Positions 1 through 9,362 of a stretch of DNA of 64,000 nt are shown piece after piece. The stretch lies in NCBI GenBank assembly GCA_002840095.1, contig PGZL01000006.1, positions 306,600-370,599 of the forward strand, read 5' to 3'. The notes under the pieces were generated by a model. It saw only the letters and a list, made by a program, of their open reading frames with translations. It ran no database searches and was not told where the DNA came from. The first letter of the stretch is position 1. Every line of letters starts with the position of its first letter. This DNA comes from Gammaproteobacteria bacterium HGW-Gammaproteobacteria-1 (lineage in GTDB: Bacteria > Pseudomonadota > Gammaproteobacteria > Thiohalomonadales > Thiohalomonadaceae). The position numbers and the translations under genes were made by a program.

Positions 1-376
1 ATTCCCCGTCCAGCTCGCGCCGTTCGCGGTGCATCACGCCGAATTCGTCCTCCCATTCGTGCTCCTGCACGAAGGTGTCCGGGTAGACCACGATCTCATG
101 CCAATTGTCGTACCAGTCCAGGTCCAACCCGAGCAGGGGCAGGGCAGCGAGGGTGGCGATGCGCACGCGCATCGCGTCATCCGGTTCGAAGTTGTCGGCG
201 CCGCTGATGTGCTTGTGCGCCAGCAGCAGGGTGGCCTGTTCGCGCAGGCGTGCCTGCTCCTCCGCAGTGAGGGCGGCGAGGATGGGCAGGTGGGCACAGG
301 CCCCCTGCCACAGGTCGTCGGGGATGGGGTGGCGTGCCAGCGTGCGCCGGCGGCGCCAGTCACGCAGGCTCCACAT
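1..376 (-). CDS. mtfA: M90/MtfA-like zinc metallopeptidase (N-terminal part; truncated by window edge)
   Basis: Minus-strand translation MWSLRDWRRRRTLARHPIPDDLWQ...LGLDLDWYDNWHEIVVYPDTFVQEHEWEDEFGVMHRERRELDGE resembles the MtfA family; ATG at 376. Confidence 0.7.
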   Translation of the reverse strand, partial: MWSLRDWRRRRTLARHPIPDDLWQGACAHLPILAALTAEEQARLREQATLLLAHKHISGADNFEPDDAMRVRIATLAALPLLGLDLDWYDNWHEIVVYPDTFVQEHEWEDEFGVMHRERRELDGE

Positions 377-389
377 GGCTTTCAGTAAC

Positions 390-458
390 GTAGGCCGGAC
401 ATAGCGCAGCGGTGTCCGGCAAGCTGTGCCCGATACCGCTGCGCTCTATCGGGCCTAC
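390..458. repeat. Pair of inverted REP-like palindromes (BIME-like)
   Basis: gtaggccggacatagcgcagcggtgtccggc (390-420) and inverted copy gcccgataccgctgcgctctatcgggcctac (428-458). Confidence 0.7.
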
Positions 459-470
459 ATGGCCGGTCAA

Positions 471-956
471 TTACGCCGCCTGGTTCTCGCGCGGCTTGCG
501 GTCGTTGCCTTCGTTGACCTTGAGCTGGCGGCCGTGGAGATCCTTGCCGTCCAGGGCCTTGATGGCGGCCAGGGCGCCGTTGGCCTCCATTTCGATGAAG
601 CCGAAGCCGCGCGGGCGGCGGGTCATGCGGTCGGTCATGATGCGCACCGAGCGCACCACGCCGTACTGGCCGAACAGCTGCTCCAGCTCTTCCTTGGAGG
701 CGCGGTAGGCCAGGTTGCCGACGAAGATGGAACGGGTCTCGCCGCTGTCGCGGGCGCGCACCGGGCCGGTTTCCAGGCGCAGGCCGGCGAGGATCACGGC
801 CAGGGCGGCGCCCACGGCGATGCCCAGCGCGAACAGCTGGCTGCCGGCCAGTTCCAGCGCCAGGACGGGAAACAGGAAAAATCCGGCCAGGGCCAGGACC
901 ACGGCGAGGATCAGGGCAGTACCGAAAGTGGTGGGGGCGGGTAAGCGAAGTTTCAT
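471..956 (-). CDS. RNA-binding protein with C-terminal RRM and N-terminal transmembrane segments
   Basis: IFVGNLAYRASKEELEQLFGQYGVV...RPRGFGFIEM RNP motifs; hydrophobic N-terminus; start MKLRLPAP at 956. Confidence 0.85.
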   Translation of the reverse strand: MKLRLPAPTTFGTALILAVVLALAGFFLFPVLALELAGSQLFALGIAVGAALAVILAGLRLETGPVRARDSGETRSIFVGNLAYRASKEELEQLFGQYGVVRSVRIMTDRMTRRPRGFGFIEMEANGALAAIKALDGKDLHGRQLKVNEGNDRKPRENQAA

Positions 957-1416
957 AGTGTGAATTACCTTGTTGTAGTGGTTATGGCAAAGACCGGCCG
1001 CGTCCGGCGAGGGACGTGCAAACACGGGAAAATCGCGGTGCGCCGTTGTTATGGTTCCGAGGTCGCTACCGCCTTGGCCGGGAGCCGCTGGGCCGGTGTG
1101 GGTGGCGGCGACTCCCGGCCATTCTCCAACGATGACGCCCAGGATTCAACGCATCATTTCAAAGTCATGGCGGTTGCCGGGTCGACAGCGCCCCGGCAAG
1201 CGGGCAGGGGCGGGCTATCCGCAACCACGTGGCCGGATGGCCTTTGCGCCCATGGGGGAATGGCGCTATCTTTCGGCAACGGTCTACAGGGAAGAGCGCC
1301 ATGGAGGCAGCCGCGATACTAACGGCAACAAGCTGCCGCCCACGACGGGCGTCACTTTATGCGCAAAAGCCGCTCCGCTATGTCGCCGCTTATGGTGGCG
1401 TTATGCCATTCGAGAG

Positions 1417-1620
1417 ATGAAAATGTCTAAGATGACAGTTTGTATGGTCGCGCTATTGCTCACTGGGTGCAGTAACAAAGCAGTGTATGACAGTATTCAG
1501 TTCAATAACCGAAACGAATGCAATAAGGTTCCGCCTTCACAATACGAAGAGTGCATTGAGCGGGCAAGCAGACCATATGAGGAATATGAGAGTGAGCGCG
1601 AAAAAGCCATTGGAAAATGA
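1417..1620 (+). CDS. Small putative lipoprotein (67 aa)
   Basis: MKMSKMTVCMVALLLTGCSNKAVYDS: lipobox LLTGC; internal start of ORF 1051..1620. Confidence 0.6.
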   Translation: MKMSKMTVCMVALLLTGCSNKAVYDSIQFNNRNECNKVPPSQYEECIERASRPYEEYESEREKAIGK

Positions 1621-1683
1621 TGCGCAAATCTCAAGCTTCGGTCTACTGTTCTTCATTAGCATTGGCTAGCGGTCAGAAGATAT

Positions 1684-1749
1684 TTGGGCTCAGATGAAAA
1701 ACTCGCCGACAGCGAAACGATCTGGCCGGGTAGTTTCATCTGACCCCAA
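1684..1749. repeat. REP-like inverted repeat (ttgggctcagatgaaa / tttcatctgaccccaa)
   Basis: 16-bp arms at 1684-1699 and 1734-1749 with one mismatch. Confidence 0.6.
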
Positions 1750-1787
1750 GTATCCCTTCTTTCGTTCGACGCGCTAGACATTTGGGG

Positions 1788-1816
1788 AAAGGGGGCAGAG
1801 TTAATCTGCCCCCTTT
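1788..1816. repeat. Palindrome aaagggggcaga-gttaa-tctgccccctttt-type
   Basis: Perfect 12-bp arms with 5-nt loop. Confidence 0.7.
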
Positions 1817-1952
1817 CTTTATTGCTTTGCCCTGGCTATATCGCCCGAAATCGTGCGCAGCAGCTGCGCCCCCAGTTCGGTGGGGTCGGGCTCGCGTAAC
1901 AATTCCGGCACCGCCACCCCGTGAAAGAAAGGGGACGGATCGGAAAGGAAAG

Positions 1953-2023
1953 AAAGGGGACGGAGGGATTAAACTTTAACCAACTACGACTGCTGGTCAT
2001 TTTTTAATCCCTCCGTCCCCTTT
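1953..2023. repeat. Perfect 21-bp inverted repeat (aaaggggacggagggattaaa)
   Basis: 1953-1973 and reverse complement at 2003-2023. Confidence 0.8.
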
Positions 2024-2192
2024 TGCTCCCTTTTGCTCGCGGTCGATTAGTAGGTGTATTGGGCGCCTGACCGGCGAAACTCCGTCGGGCTAAAGCCCAA
2101 TCCACACGTTCTGTGCCTGCCGGTATATGTTTTCGCTGTCGCCGCGCCGGGGTAACATGTCCGGCTTCCCTTCGTTCGTATGACAGCACGCA

Positions 2193-5100
2193 GTGACCGA
2201 GCCATCGAGTATCAATGTCCAGGATATAACCGCCGCCCTTCTGCGCGAGGATTGTGGCGACGGCGCCTATGTGCGCGGCAACGACTACTTCAAACAAGGG
2301 CGTGTCGAGAGCATTCGCGTGAGCCGGCCGGACATGGCCTGCATCCGCCTGCGGACCATGACCCGCGGCAGCGGCCAGCAGGTCTACGAGCAGGAGATCG
2401 AGATCAAGCGTTCCCGCCGTGGCATCGCGGTCCAGGGCTCATGCGACTGTCCGGTGGGCTACAACTGCAAGCACGTGGTGGCCGCCTGCCTGGCCTATAG
2501 ACACAGCGAGGAGCCGCGCCGGATTCGCGCGGGCGGCGCCTCGGCCTTTACCGACTGGCTCGAACAGTTTCAATCGCCCGAGGCGTTCGCCACGGAGGAT
2601 GGCGGGACTACGGCCGAGCATCTGCTCTATTCCCTGGCGCCGGGCGAGGACGGTGCCATCGCGGTCAGTTTCACCATTGCCCGGCGCAAGCGCGACGGCC
2701 ATTTCGGCAAGGGGCGCCGCGCCAACCTGTCGGCCCTCGGCGGCCACTATGGGGCGCCGCGTTACCTGCAGCCCATCGACGAGGAAATCGTCGCCCTGCT
2801 GACGGCGTGCAATCCCTATCAGTGGGGCAACGCCGCGCTGCGCGGCGCCGCCGGCAGCACCGCGCTGATGCTGATGCTCGACAGCGGGCGCGCCTTCCTG
2901 GGGCCGCAGCACGAACGGCCGCTGCGGCGGGGGCCGGCGCGCCATGCAGTGCTCACGTGGGTGCCGGACGGCACCATGCTGCGGCTGGCGATTGGTATGG
3001 CGGAGGTGGCGCTGATCGTGCCCTTCACTCCGGCCCTGTATATCGACCCGGCGCGCGACGAGGCGGGGGCGCTGACGCTGCCCGAGGGGATCGACGCTGC
3101 GCGCCTGCGTGCCATTGCCTCCGCCCCGCCGGTCCCGCGCAAGGAGGCCGCACGGCTCAGCCGCCTGCTGGCCTTGCAGCACCCGGAACTGCCCACCCCC
3201 GAGCCGGTGGAGATCATCGAACTCGGCGGCGAGCCGCCGGTTCCGCGGCTCACCCTGCAGCTGGACGGCGGCGATCCGCTTGCATCAGCGCTGACGCTGG
3301 GCTTTCGCTACGGCGAAGTGCTGATCGACGCCGTCGCCGCCGAGGCCACGGTCACGCTGGAGCAGGCCGGCCGGCTGGTGCGCCTCCGCCGCGATGGGGC
3401 CGCGGAGGCGGCGGCCGGCGCGCGCCTGCTGGCCGCCGGACTGGTGCCCGACGCGGCGCAGCCGGGGCGTTTCACCCCGCAGCGCTTCGACGCACGGCAG
3501 GCCGCCCTGGGCGCGTGGTTCGGTTTTCTCGGCACGGGGGTGTCCCAGCTGGAGGCCGAAGGCTGGCAGGTGGAACAGGCGCCGGAGTCGACGCTCAGCC
3601 TCAGTCGCGGCGCCGACATCAGTGCCGAGGTGGAGGAGGCGGACAGCGACTGGTTCGGGCTGCGCTTCGATATCGAGATCGACGGCCGCAAGTTTCCGTT
3701 GCTGCCGCTGGTCATCGAACTCATCGGCGACTACCGCCCCGGCACCCTGCCGCCCACGCTGTATCTGCCCTACGCCGCGGGCCACTACGTCGAGGTGGCG
3801 CGGGAACAGATCGAGCCGATCCTGCAAAACATCATCGAGCTGTTCGACCGGCTGGGGGCAACAAATGAACTGCGGCTGTCGCGCCTCGACGCGCCGCGCC
3901 TGCTGGAGCTGGGCGACATCAAGATCCGTGGCGCGGACGCCCTGCAACGGATGGCGGAAAAGCTGCGCAACTTTACCGGCATCAGGAACGTCACGCCGCC
4001 CGGCACCTTCAAGGGCCAGCTGCGTGCCTACCAGCAGCAGGGCCTGAACTGGCTGCAGTTCCTGCGCGAGTACGGTCTGGCCGGCATCCTCGCCGACGAC
4101 ATGGGCCTCGGCAAGACGGTGCAGACCCTCGCCCACCTGGCGGTGGAAAAGCGCGCCGGACGGATGAAAAATCCCTCGTTGATCATCGCGCCCACCAGCC
4201 TGATGGGTAACTGGCGGCGCGAGGCGGCGCAGTTCACGCCGGGGCTCAATGTGCTGGTGCTGCACGGCCCCGAGCGCGGCGCGCATTTCGGCAGCCTGGA
4301 TCAGTACGACCTGATCCTCACCACCTATCCGCTGCTGCCGCGCGATCACGAGGTGCTACTGGCGCAGCCCTGTCATTACCTGATCCTCGACGAGGCGCAG
4401 CAGATCAAGAATCCCCGCTCCCAGGCGGCGCACCTGGTGCGGGCGATCAAGGCCAATCACCGCCTCTGTCTCACCGGCACGCCGATGGAAAACCACCTGG
4501 GCGAGCTGTGGGCACAGTTCGATTTCCTGCTGCCCGGTTTTCTCGGGGACCAGAAGAGTTTCGTGCACCACTACCGCACGCCGATCGAAAAATACGGCGA
4601 TCACGAACGGATGCGGCGGCTGTCGCAGCGCACCGCCCCCTTCATGTTGCGCCGCACCAAGGACATCGTTGCCAGCGAGTTGCCGCCCAAGAGCGAACTG
4701 CTGCGCACCGTTCCCATCGAGGGCCGGCAGGCGGCGCTGTACGAGAGCATCCGCCTGACCATGGAGAAAAAGGTGCGCGATGCCATCGCCCAAAAGGGCC
4801 TGGCGCGCAGCCACATCACCATCCTCGATGCGCTGCTCAAGCTGCGCCAGGTCTGCTGCGACCCGCGGCTGCTGCCGGCGAGAACCGGAGGCAGCCACGG
4901 CGCCCACTCGGCCAAGCTGGCGATGCTGATGGAGCTGCTGCCGGAGTTGCTGGAGGAGGGACGGCGCATCCTGCTGTTCTCCCAGTTCACCTCCATGCTG
5001 GGCCTGATCGAAGAGGAGTTGCAGGGCGCGAAGATCGCCTACGCCAAGCTGACCGGCCAGACCCGCAAGCGCGACGAGGTGATCGACTCCTTCCGCCGCG

Positions 5101-5420
5101 GCGAGGTGAACCTGTTTCTCATCAGCCTCAAGGCCGGCGGCGTCGGCCTCAACCTCACCGAGGCCGACACCGTGATCCACTACGACCCGTGGTGGAACCC
5201 GGCGGTGGAGATGCAGGCCACCGACCGCGCCCACCGCATCGGCCAGGACAAACCGGTATTCGTCTACAAGCTGATCACCGAGGGCACGGTGGAGGAGAAG
5301 ATCCTCGCGCTACAGGCGAAGAAACAGCAACTGGCCAACAGCGTCTACGGCAGGGGCAAGGAAGAGGGCGAACTGCTCATCGACGCCGACACCATCAGCG
5401 CCCTGCTGGCGGCGGATTGA
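2193..5420 (+). CDS. SWIM zinc-finger / SNF2-family DNA helicase
   Basis: CDCPVGYNCKHVVAACLAY SWIM motif; ILADDMGLGKT, DEAQ, SNF2 C-terminal QATDRAHRIGQ; GTG start. Confidence 0.92.
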   Translation: MTEPSSINVQDITAALLREDCGDGAYVRGNDYFKQGRVESIRVSRPDMACIRLRTMTRGSGQQVYEQEIEIKRSRRGIAVQGSCDCPVGYNCKHVVAACLAYRHSEEPRRIRAGGASAFTDWLEQFQSPEAFATEDGGTTAEHLLYSLAPGEDGAIAVSFTIARRKRDGHFGKGRRANLSALGGHYGAPRYLQPIDEEIVALLTACNPYQWGNAALRGAAGSTALMLMLDSGRAFLGPQHERPLRRGPARHAVLTWVPDGTMLRLAIGMAEVALIVPFTPALYIDPARDEAGALTLPEGIDAARLRAIASAPPVPRKEAARLSRLLALQHPELPTPEPVEIIELGGEPPVPRLTLQLDGGDPLASALTLGFRYGEVLIDAVAAEATVTLEQAGRLVRLRRDGAAEAAAGARLLAAGLVPDAAQPGRFTPQRFDARQAALGAWFGFLGTGVSQLEAEGWQVEQAPESTLSLSRGADISAEVEEADSDWFGLRFDIEIDGRKFPLLPLVIELIGDYRPGTLPPTLYLPYAAGHYVEVAREQIEPILQNIIELFDRLGATNELRLSRLDAPRLLELGDIKIRGADALQRMAEKLRNFTGIRNVTPPGTFKGQLRAYQQQGLNWLQFLREYGLAGILADDMGLGKTVQTLAHLAVEKRAGRMKNPSLIIAPTSLMGNWRREAAQFTPGLNVLVLHGPERGAHFGSLDQYDLILTTYPLLPRDHEVLLAQPCHYLILDEAQQIKNPRSQAAHLVRAIKANHRLCLTGTPMENHLGELWAQFDFLLPGFLGDQKSFVHHYRTPIEKYGDHERMRRLSQRTAPFMLRRTKDIVASELPPKSELLRTVPIEGRQAALYESIRLTMEKKVRDAIAQKGLARSHITILDALLKLRQVCCDPRLLPARTGGSHGAHSAKLAMLMELLPELLEEGRRILLFSQFTSMLGLIEEELQGAKIAYAKLTGQTRKRDEVIDSFRRGEVNLFLISLKAGGVGLNLTEADTVIHYDPWWNPAVEMQATDRAHRIGQDKPVFVYKLITEGTVEEKILALQAKKQQLANSVYGRGKEEGELLIDADTISALLAAD

Positions 5421-5426
5421 ACGTCA

Positions 5427-5567
5427 GTCCGCAAATGAACGCAAATAGACGCGAATATTCATGATGCTATATCAGGGTGACTTGCGCACCCGACGGTGAA
5501 ACGGTACGGCTAGCGCAATGCCTTGAGCTGCTGCCAAATTTGCGTCCATTCGCGTTCATTGGCGGAC
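5427..5567. repeat. ~140-bp element with inverted terminal 10-bp-period arrays (copy 1)
   Basis: gtccgcaaat gaacgcaaat agacgcgaat (5427-5456) and atttgcgtcc attcgcgttc attggcggac (5538-5567). Confidence 0.75.
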
Positions 5568-5645
5568 TCCATTGCAGTTTTTGTTTTGAACGCGGCACGG
5601 TGGCGCGTTGTAACCGACAGAAGTGGTGTTGCCAAAGGACATTGT

Positions 5646-6014
5646 ATGGACCAAGCGAAACAACTGCTGATGATCGTCGAGCTGGGCGGCTATCCCGACT
5701 ATTCGCCGCTGTACCTTTCGCTGGGGTATGACGTCGAGGTGGTCACTTCCGGGCGCAAGGCGATCAGCTATCTGAAGACGCACCGGCCGGCGGCGGTGGT
5801 GGCGGAGTTCAACTACATGCCGGATTTTCGTGATCGCATGGGCTGGCTGGAATCGGTGCTGGCCACGCTACAGCAGATGCCGCAGACGCGCATGGTGGTG
5901 TTCTACCAGCCGGATGAGCAGGAGCAGCTCAACAAGTTGCGCCAGCGTTTTGCCAATTTCACCGCGTTGCCGCAGCCGGTGGATGCGACGGCGCTGGAAG
6001 CGGCGCTGCGCTGA
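5646..6014 (+). CDS. Small receiver-like protein of unknown function
   Basis: MDQAKQLLMIVELGGYPDYSPLYLSLGYDVEVVTSGRKAISYLKTHRPAAVVAEF: receiver-like fold pattern without a clear phospho-acceptor motif. Confidence 0.6.
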   Translation: MDQAKQLLMIVELGGYPDYSPLYLSLGYDVEVVTSGRKAISYLKTHRPAAVVAEFNYMPDFRDRMGWLESVLATLQQMPQTRMVVFYQPDEQEQLNKLRQRFANFTALPQPVDATALEAALR

Positions 6015-6100
6015 CGCGGTCACATATGGGAGCCCGATTCATCGGGCGACAGCGGCAGAGGACGGGCCCCCACAGCGGCACCCTAGTCGCGCGGCAAAAT

Positions 6101-6504
6101 GTAGGTGCGCGCTGCGCACCGCAGCCTTCGATGAGGGGAGAGATGGTGCGCAGTGCGCACCCTACGAATGTGTGGCTTCTTTTGCGCTGGTGATGATGCG
6201 CGGAGCGCGCCCTACGGCTGCACGGGACCTGCTGTAGGGTGCGCACTGCGCACCGCAGCCTTCGATGAGGGGAGGGATGGTGCGCGGTGCGCACCCTACG
6301 AATGTGTGGTTTCTTTTGCGCTGGTGATGATGCGCGGAGCGCGCCCTACGGCTGCACGAGACCCGCTGTAGCAGCCTTCAATGAGGGGAGAGCCGGTGCG
6401 CGGTGCGCACCCTACGAATGTGTGGTTTCTTTTGCGCTGGTGATGATGCGCGGAGCGCAGCCCACGGCTGCACTGGGCCCGCTGTAGGGTGCGCACTGCG
6501 CACC
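6101..6504. repeat. Tandem array (~134/116-bp units) built from gtgcgcacc palindromes
   Basis: gcagccttcgatgagg recurs at 6121, 6255 and 6371; arms gtagggtgcgcactgcgcacc / ggtgcgcggtgcgcaccctac. Confidence 0.85.
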
Positions 6505-6579
6505 GATACTCCCGTCCATCCACGTTCCCCGTGGGAACGATGTGGATCGCGCGGCAAGCCGGGCCCCCGCAATGGCACC

Positions 6580-7419
6580 CTACTCGCGCGGCAGCAGCGA
6601 GCGGCGCAGTTCGGCGGTGTTCTTGTGGATGCCGTGGCAGCGGCCGCAGGCAAAGGCGCCGATGGTGCCGATGGCTTCGTCGGTCCCCTTGCGGTTGTTC
6701 TGCCGCAATTCCTCGTCCAGCGTCTTCAATGCCTGCTGTATTTCGGCGCCGAAGATGCGTTCGCGCGGCGCGGCGTCCTTGTGGCAGGCGCCGCAGCTGC
6801 CCGCCAGATCCTTCGTGGCGGCGATGAAGGCGGCGCCCGCTTCCCGCGCCACGGCGTGGCGGCCGTCCTCCTGGGCAATCTTGATGCGGTTCATCAGCGT
6901 GCCAAGCCGGGCCATGGCCTTGGGATAGGGCACTTCTTCCATGGTATCGCTGCTTTCCACCATGAAATCGTTGTAGTCCGGCGTGCGGTAGATGAGCGTC
7001 ACCATGGCGCGGTTTTCGTTGTGGCAGGAGCGGCAGGTGGTGCCGAGGCGGCGCAGCGCGCTGCCGACGCCGTCGCTGTCGCCGGCTGCTGCTGCGGCCA
7101 CCAGCCTGTCGGCCTGCTCCCCTTCAATCTCGTCCTGCCATTCCGGCACCATTTTCGCCAGCCGCTTGTAGCTCTTGGCAAAACGCTCGGCCCACTGCGC
7201 CGCCAGCTTGTATTCGCCCAGGGCGTTGTATTCACCCACCGCCTGCATGGCGCGGCGCAGGCCGAACATGGTGTGCAGCCATTCCTGGCGCTTGTTCACG
7301 GGGGGATACCACTGCGCCATGGATTCCGGCGGCAGCGAAAGCGAGCGGGCCGGTTCCTGTGCCCAGGCTGCACCGTTCAGCAGGAATACCAGCAACGGAA
7401 TGATGTACAGGCTGCGCAT
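6580..7419 (-). CDS. Periplasmic multiheme cytochrome c
   Basis: Signal peptide MRSLYIIPLLVFLLNGAAWAQE; three CxxCH (CRSCH, CGACH, CGRCH). Confidence 0.8.
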   Translation of the reverse strand: MRSLYIIPLLVFLLNGAAWAQEPARSLSLPPESMAQWYPPVNKRQEWLHTMFGLRRAMQAVGEYNALGEYKLAAQWAERFAKSYKRLAKMVPEWQDEIEGEQADRLVAAAAAGDSDGVGSALRRLGTTCRSCHNENRAMVTLIYRTPDYNDFMVESSDTMEEVPYPKAMARLGTLMNRIKIAQEDGRHAVAREAGAAFIAATKDLAGSCGACHKDAAPRERIFGAEIQQALKTLDEELRQNNRKGTDEAIGTIGAFACGRCHGIHKNTAELRRSLLPRE

Positions 7420-7483
7420 GACTACCTCCCTGATTGTTCGCTGATCAAGCAGATACCTAGGATATCGTCGAGGGTCGGACGTT

Positions 7484-7511
7484 AACTTGTCACTTGTATC
7501 TTGCAACTTGT
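7484..7511. repeat. 7-bp-period array aacttgt cacttgt atcttgc aacttgt
   Basis: Four consecutive degenerate heptamers. Confidence 0.6.
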
Positions 7512-7518
7512 ATCTGGT

Positions 7519-7716
7519 TCACCTTGGCAGATACACGATCATCGCCAGGCAGAACAACGTCACCAGAATGACGTAAATGATGAAGCGGCGGCGGCGGCGC
7601 GGGTTCTCGCCCTGCTGCTGGAAGTGCGACGGCGCGCCGCAATGGGGGCAGTCGGCGCTGTGGGCGGGGACGTCTTCGCCGCAGTACAGGCACTTGACTG
7701 CGCCCGGCCGGGTCAC
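7519..7716 (-). CDS. Zinc-ribbon membrane protein
   Basis: CLYCGEDVPAHSADCPHCG plus C-terminal TM. Confidence 0.75.
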   Translation of the reverse strand: MTRPGAVKCLYCGEDVPAHSADCPHCGAPSHFQQQGENPRRRRRFIIYVILVTLFCLAMIVYLPR

Positions 7717-7997
7717 GGCGCGTCGGCCTCGTCGAAATGCAGGCCGATGCCCTGTTCCTCGATGCGCACCACGCGCGCCTTGACCAGCGGTGCCTCGCCG
7801 TCGCCCAGCGGTTGCTTGATGCGGACACAGACCTCGCTGCCGATTTGCAGCGGCATGGTCTGATCGGCGCAGAGAAACAGGCCCGAGTTGCTCAGGTTGC
7901 CGCTGTTCAGGGTCACCGTTCCCAGGTCCGGGGCGATGAGCTCCACCTCGATCTGGATGCTGATGCGCGGATGCCGGCGCTGTTCGGGGCCGCTCAT
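7713..7997 (-). CDS. PilZ domain protein
   Basis: EQRRHPRISIQIEVELIAP...NLSNSGLFLCAD...EEQGIGLHF. Confidence 0.85.
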   Translation of the reverse strand: MSGPEQRRHPRISIQIEVELIAPDLGTVTLNSGNLSNSGLFLCADQTMPLQIGSEVCVRIKQPLGDGEAPLVKARVVRIEEQGIGLHFDEADAP

Positions 7998-8407
7998 TGT
8001 CCGCTTCCCGAGGCGAGCAGCTGCTGCACCGTGTCGGGCTCCATGTCGAGGCCGGCTTCCCAGCCCGGGTTGAGGGTCAGGCCCAGGCCGCTACCCATCT
8101 TCTCCAGCACCCAGGTGAACTCTGCCAGCAGGCCGCCTTCATAACCGGGGTAGTCGCTGACGAAGCCCTTGGCCCGCTCCGGGCTGGTGAACAGCACGAT
8201 GACCTCGAAACCGGCGCCGGAATCCAGGGTCAGCGGCGCGGCGCTGCTGGAGGTTTGCAGGCCGCCGATGCCGTGCTTGTCGTGGATGGGCATGAACACC
8301 TGGGCGCCGAGCAGGGCGTGCATGAATTCTTCTTCGCCCAGGCTGCCGTCCTGTGCGGCGAGCAGCTGGCGTTCCAGATCGTTTTGCGGGATGAAGTTAG
8401 GTTCCAT
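7994..8407 (-). CDS. SseB N-terminal domain-like protein
   Basis: Translation MEPNFIPQNDLERQLLAAQDGSLGEEEFMHALLGAQVFMPI. Confidence 0.75.
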   Translation of the reverse strand: MEPNFIPQNDLERQLLAAQDGSLGEEEFMHALLGAQVFMPIHDKHGIGGLQTSSSAAPLTLDSGAGFEVIVLFTSPERAKGFVSDYPGYEGGLLAEFTWVLEKMGSGLGLTLNPGWEAGLDMEPDTVQQLLASGSGQ

Positions 8408-8714
8408 ATACGAGGTCACTGGCAAATGGTATGGGTCGGGCTCCGCCCGGAGTAGGGGAAGGGTGGGGCATCGGCGCGTCGATGGCAAGTGTTGTGGCCA
8501 GGGAAAGACAACCTAAACCGGTTCGACAGGGGGCCGGGGTGACCGGCCCGGGCGTGCCGGGTGGTAGGCAATACGGGCAGGAGCGCGTTTTGGGCAGGCA
8601 AGCGTCGAGACAAAATCGAACGAAATCAAAGTCGTTCCCGAGTTGACGGGTCGACGTAAATCCAGGGGGGAATCAACACAATGGCTGGAGTACGGAATGC
8701 ACGGCTCTGGCCGG

Positions 8715-8764
8715 GGTGTACCCTGTTGCTGACTACCCTGCAAGATCAACCAACAGGGTACACC
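8715..8764. repeat. Perfect 14-bp inverted repeat ggtgtaccctgttg / caacagggtacacc
   Basis: 8715-8728 and 8751-8764, 22-bp spacer. Confidence 0.75.
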
Positions 8765-8852
8765 GTTGTTCGTTCAGCCGGTTTGTCGGGGGAGTCTTGA
8801 CTGGTCCGTATCCCGTACCGCCGTCTGTCGCTTGCGGGTCACACGGGCCTGC

Positions 8853-9119
8853 TCACAGGTTGTAACAGGTGCCTTGGTAGTCACTCCAGGATTTTCCGCC
8901 GGAGTTTTTGCAGTTGTGGCGGTCCTTGTGGTTTAACACCTTGCCGGTGCAACTGCGCGCTGACCAGCAGGTCTGGGTGACGGCTGCTTCGTTACCCTTT
9001 GTGGTGTTATCCATCGGTGGTGACATGGTAGTCGCTTCGGGCTCTTTGGACTGGTTGTTGGTGGCGCACGCGGGAAGCACCAGTGCACTCATCAGGACGA
9101 TCATGATAAGCCTATTCAT
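8853..9119 (-). CDS. Small Cys-rich putative lipoprotein
   Basis: MNRLIMIVLMSALVLPACATNN; several conserved-looking cysteines. Confidence 0.65.
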   Translation of the reverse strand: MNRLIMIVLMSALVLPACATNNQSKEPEATTMSPPMDNTTKGNEAAVTQTCWSARSCTGKVLNHKDRHNCKNSGGKSWSDYQGTCYNL

Positions 9120-9362
9120 CGCTTTACTCCTTTAAGCTGGTTGGCCCACTGCTCGGAATTGCTGAACCCTTGGGTTGTGTGAGCGACAACTGCTCAGCAA
9201 CTCGCGTGCAACACATGGGCGTATTGTCGTCTTCAATGACTGGTAGTCGTTGAAAGTGATGGAACCGGTAAATGCCGTTACCCGGTTCCGCATTTGAAAA
9301 GGCCCACAGATGGGCCAGTTCAAAATTCCGGTGCATGTGCACGGTACCGCTGCTTCCACCGC

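Noticed and set aside
34-363. 109-aa minus ORF in the track
   Set aside because: Alternate frame of the MtfA-like gene; the real frame starts at 376
1310-1420. Possible integron attC-like site (taacggcaacaa ... gcgttatgcc) before the small lipoprotein gene
   Set aside because: Core boxes do not fit RYYYAAC/GTTRRRY well and no integrase or neighbouring cassettes are visible
6101-6504. CRISPR array
   Set aside because: Units are long (116-134 bp) and the whole unit is conserved, with no unique spacers and no cas genes
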